This document shows positions 1 to 9,320 of a stretch of DNA of 45,099 bases, piece after piece. Below the pieces are notes generated by a model. That model was not told the DNA's origin. It made no database searches and worked only from the letters and a program-made list of their open reading frames with translations. Numbering within the stretch: the first letter of the stretch is position 1; every line of letters begins with the position of its first letter. A program made the position numbers and the translations under genes. Source of the stretch: Actinospica sp035552695 (lineage in GTDB: Bacteria > Actinomycetota > Actinomycetes > Streptomycetales > Catenulisporaceae); contig NZ_DASZKT010000083.1 in the NCBI RefSeq assembly GCF_035552695.1, positions 1 to 45,099 on the forward strand, given 5' to 3'.

Positions 1-936
<936 letters not shown>

Positions 937-954
937 GCCGGGGCCTCCTTGCCG

Positions 955-968
955 ACCGAACGTTCGGT
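955..968. promoter_or_regulatory. PaaR-type operator upstream of paaA
   Basis: The sequence ACCGAACGTTCGGT is a perfect 14-bp palindrome 18 bp upstream of the paaA start. It fits ACCG-NN-CG-NN-CGGT, the core of the operator described for the TetR-type PaaR of Corynebacterium glutamicum. Similar cores lie at 23132-23145 and 26271-26284, the last between paaR and paaN. Its closeness to the ribosome binding site suggests repression relieved by phenylacetyl-CoA. Binding is inferred. Confidence 0.75.
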
Positions 969-1108
969 TCAAGTGTCGCCGAGGCGGACCGGAACGTCAA
1001 CAGATCCGCGCTGATCTAGTCCAACCGAGCGGGCCCGCGGGAGGTCTCTCTCTGTGGGTGAGCGGGTACGGACTGTAGAAGCCGCCTTGGGTGAAGGGAG
1101 TGGGACGC

Positions 1109-1798
1109 ATGAAGCACGTTTTGTCGGCCTTGGGAGTGGCCGCCTGCACGCTGGTGTTCTGCACAGCCTGTGTGGGCAGTTCCTCGCCGAGCGGCAGCGC
1201 CGGGAGCACCGCGAGCAAGACGTCGGCGTCGGGCACGACGACGAGCGCGCCGGCCACCGGGACGACGGCGGGCACCGGCACGAGCGCGTCGACCGGCAGC
1301 ACGAGCACCGGTTCCGGAGGGAGCGGCACCGCTACCGGCAACGGCAACGGCGGTTTCGGCTCCTCGGGCGTGAGCACGTGCCTGACGCGGTATCTGAACG
1401 GCACCGTGAGCGGGGAGCAGGGCACGGCCGGTTCGATCTACGTCAACATCGTCTTCAAGAACCTCGACAACAAGCCGTGCACGATGTACGGCTACCCCGG
1501 TGTCTCCCTCGGCGCGGGCACCCCGGTCCAGCAGGTCGGCCAGCCCGCTGGCCGCAACCCGCAGGTGAGCCCGAAGCTCGTCACGCTGCAGCCGGGCGGC
1601 CACGCCTACGCGATTCTGCAGATCGGCGACGCGGCCAACTGGCCGCCGCCCACCTGCCAGCCGGTGCCGACCACGTACCTGCAGGTCTATCCGCCGAACA
1701 CCAGCAACCTGCTGTACGTCGCCTACGATTCGACCGGCTGCAAGGGCGATGTCGTCACCCTTCACGTGGAGGCGGTGCAGCCCGGTACCGGCTCTTAG
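1109..1798 (+). CDS. Secreted DUF4232-type protein, probable lipoprotein
   Basis: A 229-residue exported protein. The signal peptide (residues 1-20) ends at Cys21 in a poor lipobox (CTA-C), followed by a long Ser/Thr/Gly/Ala-rich linker to about residue 85, as in many actinobacterial surface lipoproteins. The C-terminal part, from CLTRYLNG to the end, has the features of DUF4232: NIVFKNLDNKPCTMYGYPGVSL, a PGGHAYAILQ strand, and paired cysteines in PPTCQPVP and STGC. The function of that domain is not established. The ATG at 1109 was chosen because GAAGGGAG sits eight bases upstream; an in-frame GTG at 1091 would put this ribosome site inside the gene. hisN follows 26 bp downstream. Confidence 0.8.
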   Translation: MKHVLSALGVAACTLVFCTACVGSSSPSGSAGSTASKTSASGTTTSAPATGTTAGTGTSASTGSTSTGSGGSGTATGNGNGGFGSSGVSTCLTRYLNGTVSGEQGTAGSIYVNIVFKNLDNKPCTMYGYPGVSLGAGTPVQQVGQPAGRNPQVSPKLVTLQPGGHAYAILQIGDAANWPPPTCQPVPTTYLQVYPPNTSNLLYVAYDSTGCKGDVVTLHVEAVQPGTGS

Positions 1799-1824
1799 GC
1801 GGCGGATGACGGTACGTTGGTGGT

Positions 1825-2628
1825 GTGACGGGACACGACGACGACCTCAGGCTCGCGCACGTGCTGGCGGATCAGGCTGATTCGCTCACGACGCAGCGGT
1901 TCAAGGCCCTCGACCTCAAGGTCGAGACCAAGCCCGACCTCACCCCGGTGAGCGACGCCGACCGGGCCGTGGAGGAGCTGCTGCGCACCGGGCTGGGCCG
2001 GTCCCGTCCGCGCGACTCGATGCTGGGCGAGGAGTTCGGCACCGTCGCGGGGCGCGCGGACGGGCGGCGCACCTGGATCGTCGACCCGATCGACGGCACC
2101 AAGAACTACGTGCGCGGGGTGCCGGTATGGGCCACGCTGATCGCGCTGATGGAGGACGGCAAGCCCGTCGTCGGCGTCGTCTCGGCCCCCGCGCTCGGCC
2201 GCCGCTGGTGGGCCTCGCACGGCAACGGCGCGTACACCGGACGCTCGCTGTCCCAGGCCTCGCGGCTGCAGGTCTCGCAGGTCAGGGAGCTGAAGGACGC
2301 CTCCTTCGCCTACTCCTCGGTGATCTCCTGGGAGGAGTACGGCAAGCTGGAGGGCTTCCTGAGCCTGTCCCGCTCCTGCTGGCGCACCCGCGCCTACGGC
2401 GACTTCTGGTCGCACATGCTGGTCGCCGAGGGCGCGGTGGACATCGCGGCGGAGCCGGAGCTTTCCCTGTGGGACGTGGCCGCGCCCGCCGTCATCGTCA
2501 CCGAGGCGGGGGGACGGTTCAGCGCCGTGGACGGGGATCCCTCGCCGGCCGCCGGCTCGGGGATGACATCGAACGGGCTGCTGCACGAGGCGCTGCTGGC
2601 GTATCTCGGCGACGACACGGGGGACTGA
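1825..2628 (+). CDS. hisN: HisN-type histidinol-phosphatase (inositol monophosphatase family)
   Basis: A 267-residue Mg2+-dependent phosphatase of the IMPase fold, most like the actinobacterial HisN that dephosphorylates L-histidinol phosphate in histidine synthesis. The metal-binding motifs are present: GEEFG (residues 68-72), DPIDGT (87-92) and WD (216-217). It starts with GTG. DedA begins one base after its stop, so the two are probably cotranscribed. The alternative reading is a generic inositol-monophosphatase-like enzyme; substrate is inferred from similarity and no other his gene is nearby. Confidence 0.85.
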   Translation: MTGHDDDLRLAHVLADQADSLTTQRFKALDLKVETKPDLTPVSDADRAVEELLRTGLGRSRPRDSMLGEEFGTVAGRADGRRTWIVDPIDGTKNYVRGVPVWATLIALMEDGKPVVGVVSAPALGRRWWASHGNGAYTGRSLSQASRLQVSQVRELKDASFAYSSVISWEEYGKLEGFLSLSRSCWRTRAYGDFWSHMLVAEGAVDIAAEPELSLWDVAAPAVIVTEAGGRFSAVDGDPSPAAGSGMTSNGLLHEALLAYLGDDTGD

Positions 2629-2629
2629 C

Positions 2630-3325
2630 ATGCTCAACACGATCATCAACCATCTGCTGATCTTCAGCGGATGGTCGGCGCTGGCGCTGGTGTTCATACT
2701 GCCCGCGCTGGAATCCTCGGTCTTCCTGGGCTTCGTGATCCCGGGCGAGACCGCCGTGGTGGTCGGCGGCTTCCTCGCGTACGAGCACCGGGTCTCGTTC
2801 GCGGGCGTGCTCGCGGCGGCGATCCTGGGCGCGATCATCGGCGACTCGATCGGCTTCTGGGTCGGCGAGCGCTGGGGCGACACGCTGCTCGCCAAGCTGC
2901 CGAGGCGGCTGGTCAAGCCCGAGCACGTGGAGCAGGGCAAGCGGTCGATCCACCGGCTCGGCGGCCGCGCGGTCTTCGCCGGGCGCTGGATCTCGGTGCT
3001 GCGCGCGCTGGTGCCCGGCCTGTGCGGGACGAGCCGGATGAAGTACGGCACCTTCCTGCTGTGGAACGCGATCGGCGGCATCACCTGGGCCACCGGCTAC
3101 ATCCTGCTCGGCTACCTCGCGGGCTCGGCCTGGCAGCGGGTGGAGCACTACACCTCGGTCGTCAGCTACTCGCTGTTCGGCGCGATCATCCTGGCGATCG
3201 TCGCGGTGGTGGTCGTCAAGCACCGCAGGCAGCGCGTACGGGACGAGGAGACGCTGGACGAGATGGCCGGAGAGCAGCGCGAGGAGCTGACCCCGGAGCA
3301 GGCGACGCCTACCTCAGAGGTCTGA
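2630..3325 (+). CDS. DedA-family integral membrane protein
   Basis: A 231-residue protein of the DedA/VTT family, whose members act as lipid (undecaprenyl phosphate or phospholipid) transporters or scramblases in the cytoplasmic membrane. It has the N-terminal pattern of the family: a membrane segment, the re-entrant region around LPALESSVFLGFVIPGE, then GDSIGFWVGERWG, and the FAGRWISVLRALVPGLCG segment rich in conserved Arg and Pro. At least four hydrophobic segments are visible, with a charged cytoplasmic tail rich in Glu. It starts one base after hisN. The next gene converges from the other strand 20 bp away. Confidence 0.9.
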   Translation: MLNTIINHLLIFSGWSALALVFILPALESSVFLGFVIPGETAVVVGGFLAYEHRVSFAGVLAAAILGAIIGDSIGFWVGERWGDTLLAKLPRRLVKPEHVEQGKRSIHRLGGRAVFAGRWISVLRALVPGLCGTSRMKYGTFLLWNAIGGITWATGYILLGYLAGSAWQRVEHYTSVVSYSLFGAIILAIVAVVVVKHRRQRVRDEETLDEMAGEQREELTPEQATPTSEV

Positions 3326-3345
3326 GGATCCGCCGAGAGTTCCGA

Positions 3346-4239
3346 CTATCCCGCCGAGGCCACGCCGCTGTGCGCCTCGGCGCCGTTCTGCTCCCCGGAA
3401 TCGCCGCCGTCGTCCTCCGCGGGGATCTCGGCGAAGCGGGCCAGGGCGAGCGCGCCGCCGACCGCGAGCAGGAAGCCGAACACCCCGACGACGCCGTAGC
3501 CGGGGCGCGCGCTGTCGCCGAGCAGGGTCAGGCCGATTATCGCGGGCACGGCGGTCTCCCCCACGACCAGCGCGGCGGCGGTCGCGTTCACCGAGCCGCG
3601 CTGCAGGGCCGTGGTGAAGAACAGGAAGCCGGTGACCGAGGCGATCAGCGCGGCGTACGCGGCGGGATCGGTCACCAGCCGCGCCGGCGCTATCGACGGC
3701 AGGATGCGCACCGCGATCCCGAAGACGCCGAACAGGAAGCCGGCGACCGTGCCGAGCAGCGCCGGGTGCGCGCTCTTGTAGACGTTGCCGAGCACCAGCG
3801 CGGTGACCGCGAGCAGCAGCGAGACGCCGAGCAGCGCCCAGCGTCCGGCACCCGAGAAGCTGCCGTGCCCCTCGGGCCCGGCGGCGAGGCCGAGCAGCAC
3901 GAGCCCGCCGACGACGGCCGCGATCGCGAGCTTGTCCCGGTTGGTGAGCCGGATGTTCAGCAGCAGCCCCGCGAACACGGCCGTGACCGCGAGGTTGGTG
4001 TTCACGATGCCCTGGACCTCGAACAGCGGGAGCTGGCGCAGCGCGAAAAGGTTGAAGATCAAACCGAATGCGTCCATCCCGGTGCCGAGCAGGAACGGCA
4101 GCGAGCCGAGCACGCGCATCAGCAGCCGCGGGTCCACACCCTCCGAACCCTCGACGCGGCGCGCGCCCATCGCCTGAAAGACGGTGGCCACCCCGTAGCA
4201 GAGGCAGGCGATCAAAGCGCCGGCCAGTCCCCAACTCAA
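3346..4239 (-). CDS. DMT-superfamily (EamA-like) membrane transporter
   Basis: A 297-residue membrane protein with about ten hydrophobic segments in two repeated halves, typical of the drug/metabolite transporter superfamily; substrate unknown. I chose a TTG start at 4239 (protein begins MSWGLAGALIACLCYG) because AAGGGAG lies six bases upstream and this gives the usual family length. The frame stays open to 4491, so a start further upstream is possible, but the extra residues have no membrane segment or family signature. It is divergent from the MDMPI-like gene across a 308-bp gap and converges with dedA. Confidence 0.75.
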   Translation of the reverse strand: MSWGLAGALIACLCYGVATVFQAMGARRVEGSEGVDPRLLMRVLGSLPFLLGTGMDAFGLIFNLFALRQLPLFEVQGIVNTNLAVTAVFAGLLLNIRLTNRDKLAIAAVVGGLVLLGLAAGPEGHGSFSGAGRWALLGVSLLLAVTALVLGNVYKSAHPALLGTVAGFLFGVFGIAVRILPSIAPARLVTDPAAYAALIASVTGFLFFTTALQRGSVNATAAALVVGETAVPAIIGLTLLGDSARPGYGVVGVFGFLLAVGGALALARFAEIPAEDDGGDSGEQNGAEAHSGVASAG

Positions 4240-4547
4240 CTCAGACTCCCTTGAGGGGATTCCACTGATCTTCTTAAGGAATTCAACTGTACCGAGGTCC
4301 GCGGCCCTCGAACCGCAGGGCGCATGACCTATCTCACGTGGCGCCCCGGCCGCCGAGCGGGCATGCTGAATCAACTCAGCCGCGGAACGCATGGCCACGC
4401 CCTGAAGGGGGCAGAATCCAGCGATACCGCGTATTTCATTCCCTCGGCTGGGGCGTTGTGCGAGAACGCTCCACCACCAGACCGTAGCCAACTCGCCGCT
4501 TCCGCGTACCCGCGGACGGTGCCGTCATCCGTGAAGGAGTCCGACCG
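4240..4547. other. Divergent intergenic region (308 bp), regulatory
   Basis: This gap separates the DMT transporter (minus) from the MDMPI-like gene (plus) and must hold both promoters. On the plus side GAAGGAG at 4533-4540 is the ribosome site. On the minus side more than 200 bases could form a long 5' leader ending in a short CTCA...TGAG pairing around the transporter's ribosome site. I could not match it to a known riboswitch. Confidence 0.4.
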
Positions 4548-5357
4548 GTGCCCACCCTCGCTCCGTCGCCCGCCTGCCATGCCCTCGAATCCCCCCGAGT
4601 ACTCGACCTGATCACGGCGGACGTGGCGCGCGTCACGGCGCTCATCACGGAGGCCGATCCGGACCGCCCGGTCGCCTCCTGCCCCGGCTGGACGCTCGCC
4701 GGGCTGGTCGAACACCTCGGCCACATCCACCGCTGGGCGACGGCGATCGTCACCCGGCTGCCGCAGGAACGCATCGAGCTGAGCGAGCAGGAGCTCGGCT
4801 TCCCGAGGGACTCCTGGTCCGCGGCGCCGGAGTGGTTCGCCGCCGGCGGCCGGGCGCTGGTCGAGGCGCTGGGCGGGGCCGACCTCGACGCGCCGTGCTA
4901 CGCGTGGGGCGCCGACCAGCACGTGCGCTTCTGGCTGCGGAGGCAGCTGCACGAGACGGCGATGCACCGGGTGGACGCGGAGCTGGCGGTCGTCGGCACG
5001 GCGGGCGCGCTGGACCCGGCGGTGGCCGTGGACAACATCGACGAGTTCCTGGCGAACCTGCCGCACACGAAGCGCTTCCGGCCTGAGGTGCGCGATCTGC
5101 ACGGCGACGGCGAGACGATCCACCTGCACGCCACCGACCTGGCCGGGAGCGAGCTGCCCGGCGAGTGGCTGATCACCTTGGAACCGCACGGTTTCCGCTG
5201 GTCGCACGCGCACGTCAAGGGCGCGGCCGCGGTGCGCGGCACGGCCCGGGATCTGGCGCTGTGGATCAACCACCGGATCCCGGACGCGGCGCCCGGACTA
5301 GAGCTGCTCGGCGAGGAGCCCCTGCTGGCCTACTGGAGCGCCAAGACCGCGCTCTGA
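4548..5357 (+). CDS. Maleylpyruvate-isomerase-family (MDMPI/DinB-like) protein
   Basis: A 269-residue protein of the mycothiol-dependent maleylpyruvate isomerase N-terminal family common in actinobacteria. The N-terminal half is a DinB-like four-helix bundle with CPGWTLAGLVEHLGHIHRW (residues about 45-63), including one expected metal-binding His, and a second His-rich helix in RRQLHETAMHRVDAE. The C-terminal half is the usual MDMPI C domain ending in RDLALWINHR. Most members have no proven substrate, so the isomerase name denotes family only. GTG start with GAAGGAG eight bases upstream. Its last 60 bp overlap the end of the convergent gene at 5298-5969. Confidence 0.85.
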   Translation: MPTLAPSPACHALESPRVLDLITADVARVTALITEADPDRPVASCPGWTLAGLVEHLGHIHRWATAIVTRLPQERIELSEQELGFPRDSWSAAPEWFAAGGRALVEALGGADLDAPCYAWGADQHVRFWLRRQLHETAMHRVDAELAVVGTAGALDPAVAVDNIDEFLANLPHTKRFRPEVRDLHGDGETIHLHATDLAGSELPGEWLITLEPHGFRWSHAHVKGAAAVRGTARDLALWINHRIPDAAPGLELLGEEPLLAYWSAKTAL

Positions 5358-5969
5358 GGACTTGCGGCCGACCGGGCCCGGATCCGCGGCATGCCCCGCG
5401 GATCCGGGCCCTGATACGTTCGCGGGCACGGGGGCGGCGGCGAGGGCCGCCGCGCCGACGGGCACCGCGCCGACCGCCACCGCCTCGTCGGGGAGGCCGG
5501 TGAGTCCGTCCGGCGACACCAGCCGTCCGCTGCAGACCGTGTACCCGGCCTCGGCCAGGTAGTCCTTCGCCTGCTCGAACAGGCTCATGATGCGCCGGGA
5601 GACGTAGAAGCAGATCACCGCGCAGGGAATCTCGGCGAACACGGCCATCAGGATCGAAAGCAGCAGCCCGCCGCGGTGCGTGGTCAGCACGTCGAACCAC
5701 GCGTCGATCAGCAGCATCGTGCCGGTCATCGCCGCCGTCACCGCGCCGCGCGGCGAGCGGTTTATCAGGTTGAACGCGGTCACCGCGAAGCCGAGCACCA
5801 GGAAGCAGTCGAAGCCGCCCCACACGAGGGTCCAGCGCGGGGAGACGTTCACCACACCGGGCACGGTGAACATCAGCACGATCCAGGGGATCAGCACCAC
5901 CGCGCCGCCGAGGAAGAAGACGACGACCCACTTCGGCAGGATCTTCGACGCACCGAACTCGAATCGCAT
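5298..5969 (-). CDS. Small multi-pass membrane protein, function unknown
   Basis: A 223-residue protein with about four hydrophobic segments (starting WVVVFFLGGAVVLIPWIVLM) followed by a charged segment (RRIMSLFEQAKDYLAEAGY) and a long Ala/Val/Pro/Gly-rich tail. I do not recognise the family. The ATG at 5969 has AGGGGAG six bases upstream; the frame is open further upstream but without support. The last 60 bp overlap the convergent MDMPI-like gene, and the tail is crossed by a perfect 16-bp inverted repeat (5374-5411). The natural end of the functional protein may be upstream of that hairpin, with the tail poorly constrained. Confidence 0.65.
   Translation of the reverse strand: MRFEFGASKILPKWVVVFFLGGAVVLIPWIVLMFTVPGVVNVSPRWTLVWGGFDCFLVLGFAVTAFNLINRSPRGAVTAAMTGTMLLIDAWFDVLTTHRGGLLLSILMAVFAEIPCAVICFYVSRRIMSLFEQAKDYLAEAGYTVCSGRLVSPDGLTGLPDEAVAVGAVPVGAAALAAAPVPANVSGPGSAGHAADPGPVGRKSSERGLGAPVGQQGLLAEQL
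5374..5411. terminator. Perfect 16-bp inverted repeat, candidate bidirectional terminator
   Basis: Arms at 5374-5389 and 5396-5411 are exact reverse complements (GGGCCCGGATCCGCGG and its complement) around a 6-base loop. It lies 16 bp after the stop of the MDMPI-like gene and inside the coding tail of the convergent membrane protein. No T-run follows, as is common for actinobacterial terminators. It could stop transcription from the plus side. Confidence 0.6.
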
Positions 5970-6169
5970 CACACGCTCCCCTGTTCTCTGCCGGTCCGCT
6001 CGGTATAGATCTCCCCGGCGCGGTACCGCAGCATGCATCCAGAACCTTCGGGCAAGCTGGGAAATTCCCGACGAATTCCTGAGCGGGTCCGGCACACCTC
6101 GATCGTGCTGCCCGGCATGTATGTTGGGCGTCAGGAGCGTGTGGATCTGAGAGCCTGCCTGGAGGGCGC

Positions 6170-7513
6170 GTGCGACAGCCGACCGACAGTACCGCCGAGA
6201 CCACCGCAGCGGACGGCGGCTTCCGCTGGCCGGTGCGGCAGTTCTCGCTGGACAACGGCCTGCGGGTGGTGGTGTGCGAGGACCGCACCGGGCCCATCGC
6301 GGGGGTGAACCTCTGGTACGACGTCGGATCGCGGCACGAGCCCGCGGGCAAGCACGGCTTCGCGCACCTCTTCGAGCATCTGATGTTCCAGGGCTCGGCG
6401 CAGGTCGGCAAGACCGAGCATTTCAGTGTGCTGCAGGAGGTCGGCGGCAGCGCGATCAACGCGACCACCAGCGCGGACCGGACGAACTACTACCAGACGG
6501 TGCCGAGCGCGGCGCTGCCGACGGCGCTGTGGCTCGAGGCGGACCGGATGGGCAGCCTCGCGCTCACCCAGGAGAACCTGGACAACCAGCGCGAGGTGGT
6601 CAAGAACGAGCGCAGGCAGCGCTATGACAACGTGCCGTACGGCCGCTGGGCGGAGATCCTGCTGGCGCTCGCGTACCCCGAGGGCCACCCGTACCACCAC
6701 TCGACGATCGGCTCGATGGCCGAGCTGGACAGCGCGGAGCAGTCCGACTTCACGGCCTTCTACGAGTCCTACTACTCCCCGGACAACGCGGTGCTGACCG
6801 TGGTCGGGGACGCCGACGACGCGCAGGTGCGCCGGTTCGCCGAGGAGTACTTCGGCGGCCTGTCCGCGCGGCCCCGGCCGGAGCCCGCCGCGGTGGCCGC
6901 GCTGCCGGCCGCGATCGACGGCCCGGTGCACGAGGTGATCGAGGAGCCGGTGCCGCTGCCCCGGTTCTTCTTCGGCTTCCGGGCCACCCGCTTCGGCGAG
7001 CCCGGCGCGGCGGCCGAGGAGGTGCTCGCCGCGGTGCTCGGCCGCGGCCGCGGCGCCCGGCTGTTCACCGAACTGGTCACCAAGCGGGAGCTGGCCCAAG
7101 CAGAGGGCTCGTACCTGGCCTCGTGGCAGCTGGCCTGGTACGAGTCGCTGCTCAGCGGGATGGTCACCCCGCGTCCCGGGGTGGACGCGGCCGAGCTGCA
7201 CGCGGCGTACTTCGAGGTCTGTGAAAGGGCGGCGGTGGACGCGCCGACCGAGGCGGAGCTGGACCGGGCCAGGTCGATGCTGGAGGCGGACTGGGCGCGC
7301 GAGCTGTCCTCGGTCGGCGCCCGCGCGGACCAGCTGAGCCGGCACGCGGTGCTCTTCGGCGACGCGGAGCGGGTGCGCGACCGGCTGCCCGAGCTGCTCG
7401 CGGTGACGGCCGAGGACGTGCGGGCCGCCGCCGAGCGGATCTTCACCCCCGGCAACCGGGTCACCCTCGAGTACCGGCCCGTTGAGGTCTCCGTTGACAG
7501 TGAAGGGAACTGA
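6170..7513 (+). CDS. M16 zinc metallopeptidase, catalytic subunit
   Basis: A 447-residue M16-family (pitrilysin-like) peptidase. The inverted zinc motif HLFEH is at residues 66-70 (HxxEH), and the downstream Glu ligand region follows in ENLDNQREVVKNERRQRYDN. The GTG at 6170 is preceded by GGAGGG. One base separates its stop from the next gene, an M16 paralogue lacking the zinc motif, so the two should form a heterodimer as in other bacterial M16B pairs, where one subunit supplies zinc and the other the substrate-binding Arg/Tyr. Natural substrate unknown. No signal peptide is visible, so it probably acts in the cytoplasm. Confidence 0.93.
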   Translation: MRQPTDSTAETTAADGGFRWPVRQFSLDNGLRVVVCEDRTGPIAGVNLWYDVGSRHEPAGKHGFAHLFEHLMFQGSAQVGKTEHFSVLQEVGGSAINATTSADRTNYYQTVPSAALPTALWLEADRMGSLALTQENLDNQREVVKNERRQRYDNVPYGRWAEILLALAYPEGHPYHHSTIGSMAELDSAEQSDFTAFYESYYSPDNAVLTVVGDADDAQVRRFAEEYFGGLSARPRPEPAAVAALPAAIDGPVHEVIEEPVPLPRFFFGFRATRFGEPGAAAEEVLAAVLGRGRGARLFTELVTKRELAQAEGSYLASWQLAWYESLLSGMVTPRPGVDAAELHAAYFEVCERAAVDAPTEAELDRARSMLEADWARELSSVGARADQLSRHAVLFGDAERVRDRLPELLAVTAEDVRAAAERIFTPGNRVTLEYRPVEVSVDSEGN

Positions 7514-7514
7514 C

Positions 7515-8879
7515 GTGACGTCACCTCGACTGGCCTCCCGTCCGGCTCCGGCGGCCCAGCGGCCGTATGTCTTCCCCGAGGTGCGCAGGCTCGCGCTGTC
7601 CGGCGGCGAGGTGGTCGCAGCCCACCTGCCGGGCCAGCCCCTCGCGTGGCTCGGCGTGATGCTGGGCGGCGGCGCCCTGGCCGAGCCGGCGCCCGCCGCC
7701 GAGGCCCTCGCGCTGGACGGCCTGTCCCGGGCCACCGCGAGCCTGCTCGACGAGGGCACCGAGCACTACACGGCCGACGAGTTCGGCGCCGCGGTCGAGT
7801 CGCTCGGCGGGCACTGGGGCGTGGACAGCGGCTGGCAGAGCACGAAGGTGACCATCGACCTGCCGGTCTCCCGCGCGGCCGCGGGCGTGAGCCTGCTGGC
7901 CGAGGCCGTGCGCCGGCCCGCGTTCCGCGACGTGGACACCCGCCGCTTCCTGAGTGACCTGACCTCGGCCAAGCGCGAGCAGTTCGCCCGGCCCGGCGTG
8001 CGCGCCCAGCAGGCGCTGCGCAACGCGCTCTACGGCGAACGGACGCGCTACGGCCGGCTGGCCGGGGGCACGCCGGAGAGCGCCGCCGTGCTGGACGGCG
8101 CCGCGGTGCGGGCGTTCCACGAGCAGTGGCTGCGCGGCCCCGGCGTGCTGCTGGTGGCCGGGGACCTGGACGTGCTCGACCTCGAGGCGCTGGCCGCCGC
8201 GGTCTTCGCGGACGCGGCGACCGAGAACCCGCACACCCCCGACGCCGAGGCCCCGCTGCCCGATCCGAAGCGGCTGACCATCGCCGACCGCCCCGGCGCG
8301 GTGCAGTCCACGCTGCGCATCGGGCACCCGGCGGCCACCCGCACCGAACTGACGGCGGCCGGGGTCGACATCGTGGCGCTGCGCGTGGCCAGCACGATCC
8401 TCGGCGGCTCGTTCAGCTCCCGGCTGAACAAGGAGCTGCGCGAGGTGAAGGGCTACACCTACGGCGCGCACTCGTCCTTCGACCTGGGCCGTCCGCAGGG
8501 CCTTTACGCGATGACCACCGAGGTGCAGACGGACTCCACCGCCCCGGCCGTGGCCGACGCGCTGCGCATCATCCACGAGTTCTTCGACGACGGCGCCACG
8601 CCGGCCGAGCTGGAGCTGACCCGCGCCTACCTGGCCGGCGCCACCCCGATCGGCCTGCAGAGCCCGGGGGCCGTCGGCTCGCGCCTCATCGAGATGGTGC
8701 GGCACGGCCTGCCCGGCGACTACGTGACCGCCGAGCACGCCCGGCTGCTCGAAGTCACCCTCGACGACGTCGACACGGCCCTGCGCGCGGTGCTGCGCCC
8801 GTCGGACCTGGTCGTCGCGGTCGAGGGCGACGAGTCCGTGTTCGGCACCGAACTCGCGAAGGCGGTTCGGGAGGCGTAG
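7515..8879 (+). CDS. M16 metallopeptidase, non-zinc partner subunit
   Basis: A 454-residue M16 paralogue without HxxEH: the corresponding stretch reads GTEHYTADEFGAAVESLGGHWG. It keeps the C-domain motif around LREVKGYTYGAHSSFD, which in M16B heterodimers provides substrate-contacting residues. The GTG at 7515 starts one base after the catalytic partner's stop, with GAAGGGA overlapping that gene's end, so translation is likely coupled. A strong hairpin terminator follows at 8913-8950, which ends the two-gene operon. Confidence 0.9.
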   Translation: MTSPRLASRPAPAAQRPYVFPEVRRLALSGGEVVAAHLPGQPLAWLGVMLGGGALAEPAPAAEALALDGLSRATASLLDEGTEHYTADEFGAAVESLGGHWGVDSGWQSTKVTIDLPVSRAAAGVSLLAEAVRRPAFRDVDTRRFLSDLTSAKREQFARPGVRAQQALRNALYGERTRYGRLAGGTPESAAVLDGAAVRAFHEQWLRGPGVLLVAGDLDVLDLEALAAAVFADAATENPHTPDAEAPLPDPKRLTIADRPGAVQSTLRIGHPAATRTELTAAGVDIVALRVASTILGGSFSSRLNKELREVKGYTYGAHSSFDLGRPQGLYAMTTEVQTDSTAPAVADALRIIHEFFDDGATPAELELTRAYLAGATPIGLQSPGAVGSRLIEMVRHGLPGDYVTAEHARLLEVTLDDVDTALRAVLRPSDLVVAVEGDESVFGTELAKAVREA

Positions 8880-8912
8880 CCGGCCGGCTCCTGAGCCGCG
8901 CTAAGCATCCTC

Positions 8913-8950
8913 ACCCGCATGGCGCATCAACTGCGCCATGCGGGTCCTTT
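8913..8950 (+). terminator. Rho-independent terminator after the M16 operon
   Basis: A perfect 14-bp stem (ACCCGCATGGCGCA at 8913-8926 with its complement at 8932-8945), a 5-base loop, then CCTTTTTG. It is the most canonical intrinsic terminator in the window. Confidence 0.9.
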
Positions 8951-8965
8951 TTGACCCACGCGGGT

Positions 8966-9001
8966 GACAATTGATTGTCAGATGCAATAAAGCAATCAAT
9001 T
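8966..9001. promoter_or_regulatory. AT-rich inverted repeats upstream of the small protein gene
   Basis: In an unusually AT-rich pocket, GACAAT and ATTGTC flank TG (8966-8979), and AATTGATTG (8969-8977) is an exact reverse complement of CAATCAATT (8993-9001). The second pair could form an mRNA hairpin ending 15 bases before the ATG at 9017, or be an operator. The base composition differs sharply from the surroundings. Confidence 0.45.
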
Positions 9002-9016
9002 TCAGGTGGTGGTGTG

Positions 9017-9313
9017 ATGCGGGTTCTGATGACGGTCTCGATGGACACCGAGAAGGCCAATCTGGCGATCCGGAACAACAAGCTGGCGGAGATCATGACG
9101 TCCTCGCTGGAAGCGGTCAAGCCGGAGGCCACGTACTTCGGGACGAAGGACGGCCTGCGCACCGGATACATCGTCTTCGACCTCGTGGACGCCTCGGACA
9201 TCCCGAGCATCGCCGAGCCGTTCTTCCAGGAGCTGGACGCCAAGATCGACGTGATTCCGGTGATGGACCTCGCCGACGTCCAGGCGGGGCTGCAGAAGTA
9301 CAGCGCGCGGTAG
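9017..9313 (+). CDS. Small conserved-looking protein, possibly a GYD/DUF3303-like ferredoxin-fold
   Basis: A 98-residue soluble protein beginning MRVLMTVSMDTEKANLAIRN. Alternating beta strands and amphipathic helices, and the phrase ATYFGTKDGLRTGYIVFDLVD, suggest a small dimeric alpha/beta-barrel of the GYD or DUF3303 kind, but I cannot assign a family firmly. The ATG at 9017 follows a weak AGGTGG ribosome site; the frame opens from a TTG at 8975, which I consider less likely as that would lie within the inverted-repeat region. It ends 7 bp from the convergent GNAT gene. Confidence 0.65.
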   Translation: MRVLMTVSMDTEKANLAIRNNKLAEIMTSSLEAVKPEATYFGTKDGLRTGYIVFDLVDASDIPSIAEPFFQELDAKIDVIPVMDLADVQAGLQKYSAR

Positions 9314-9320
9314 CGAAGGC

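Noticed and set aside
3345..4491. An upstream start for the DMT transporter at 4491 (381 residues)
   Set aside because: The extra 84 residues have no membrane segment or family match, and a good ribosome site sits before the TTG at 4239.
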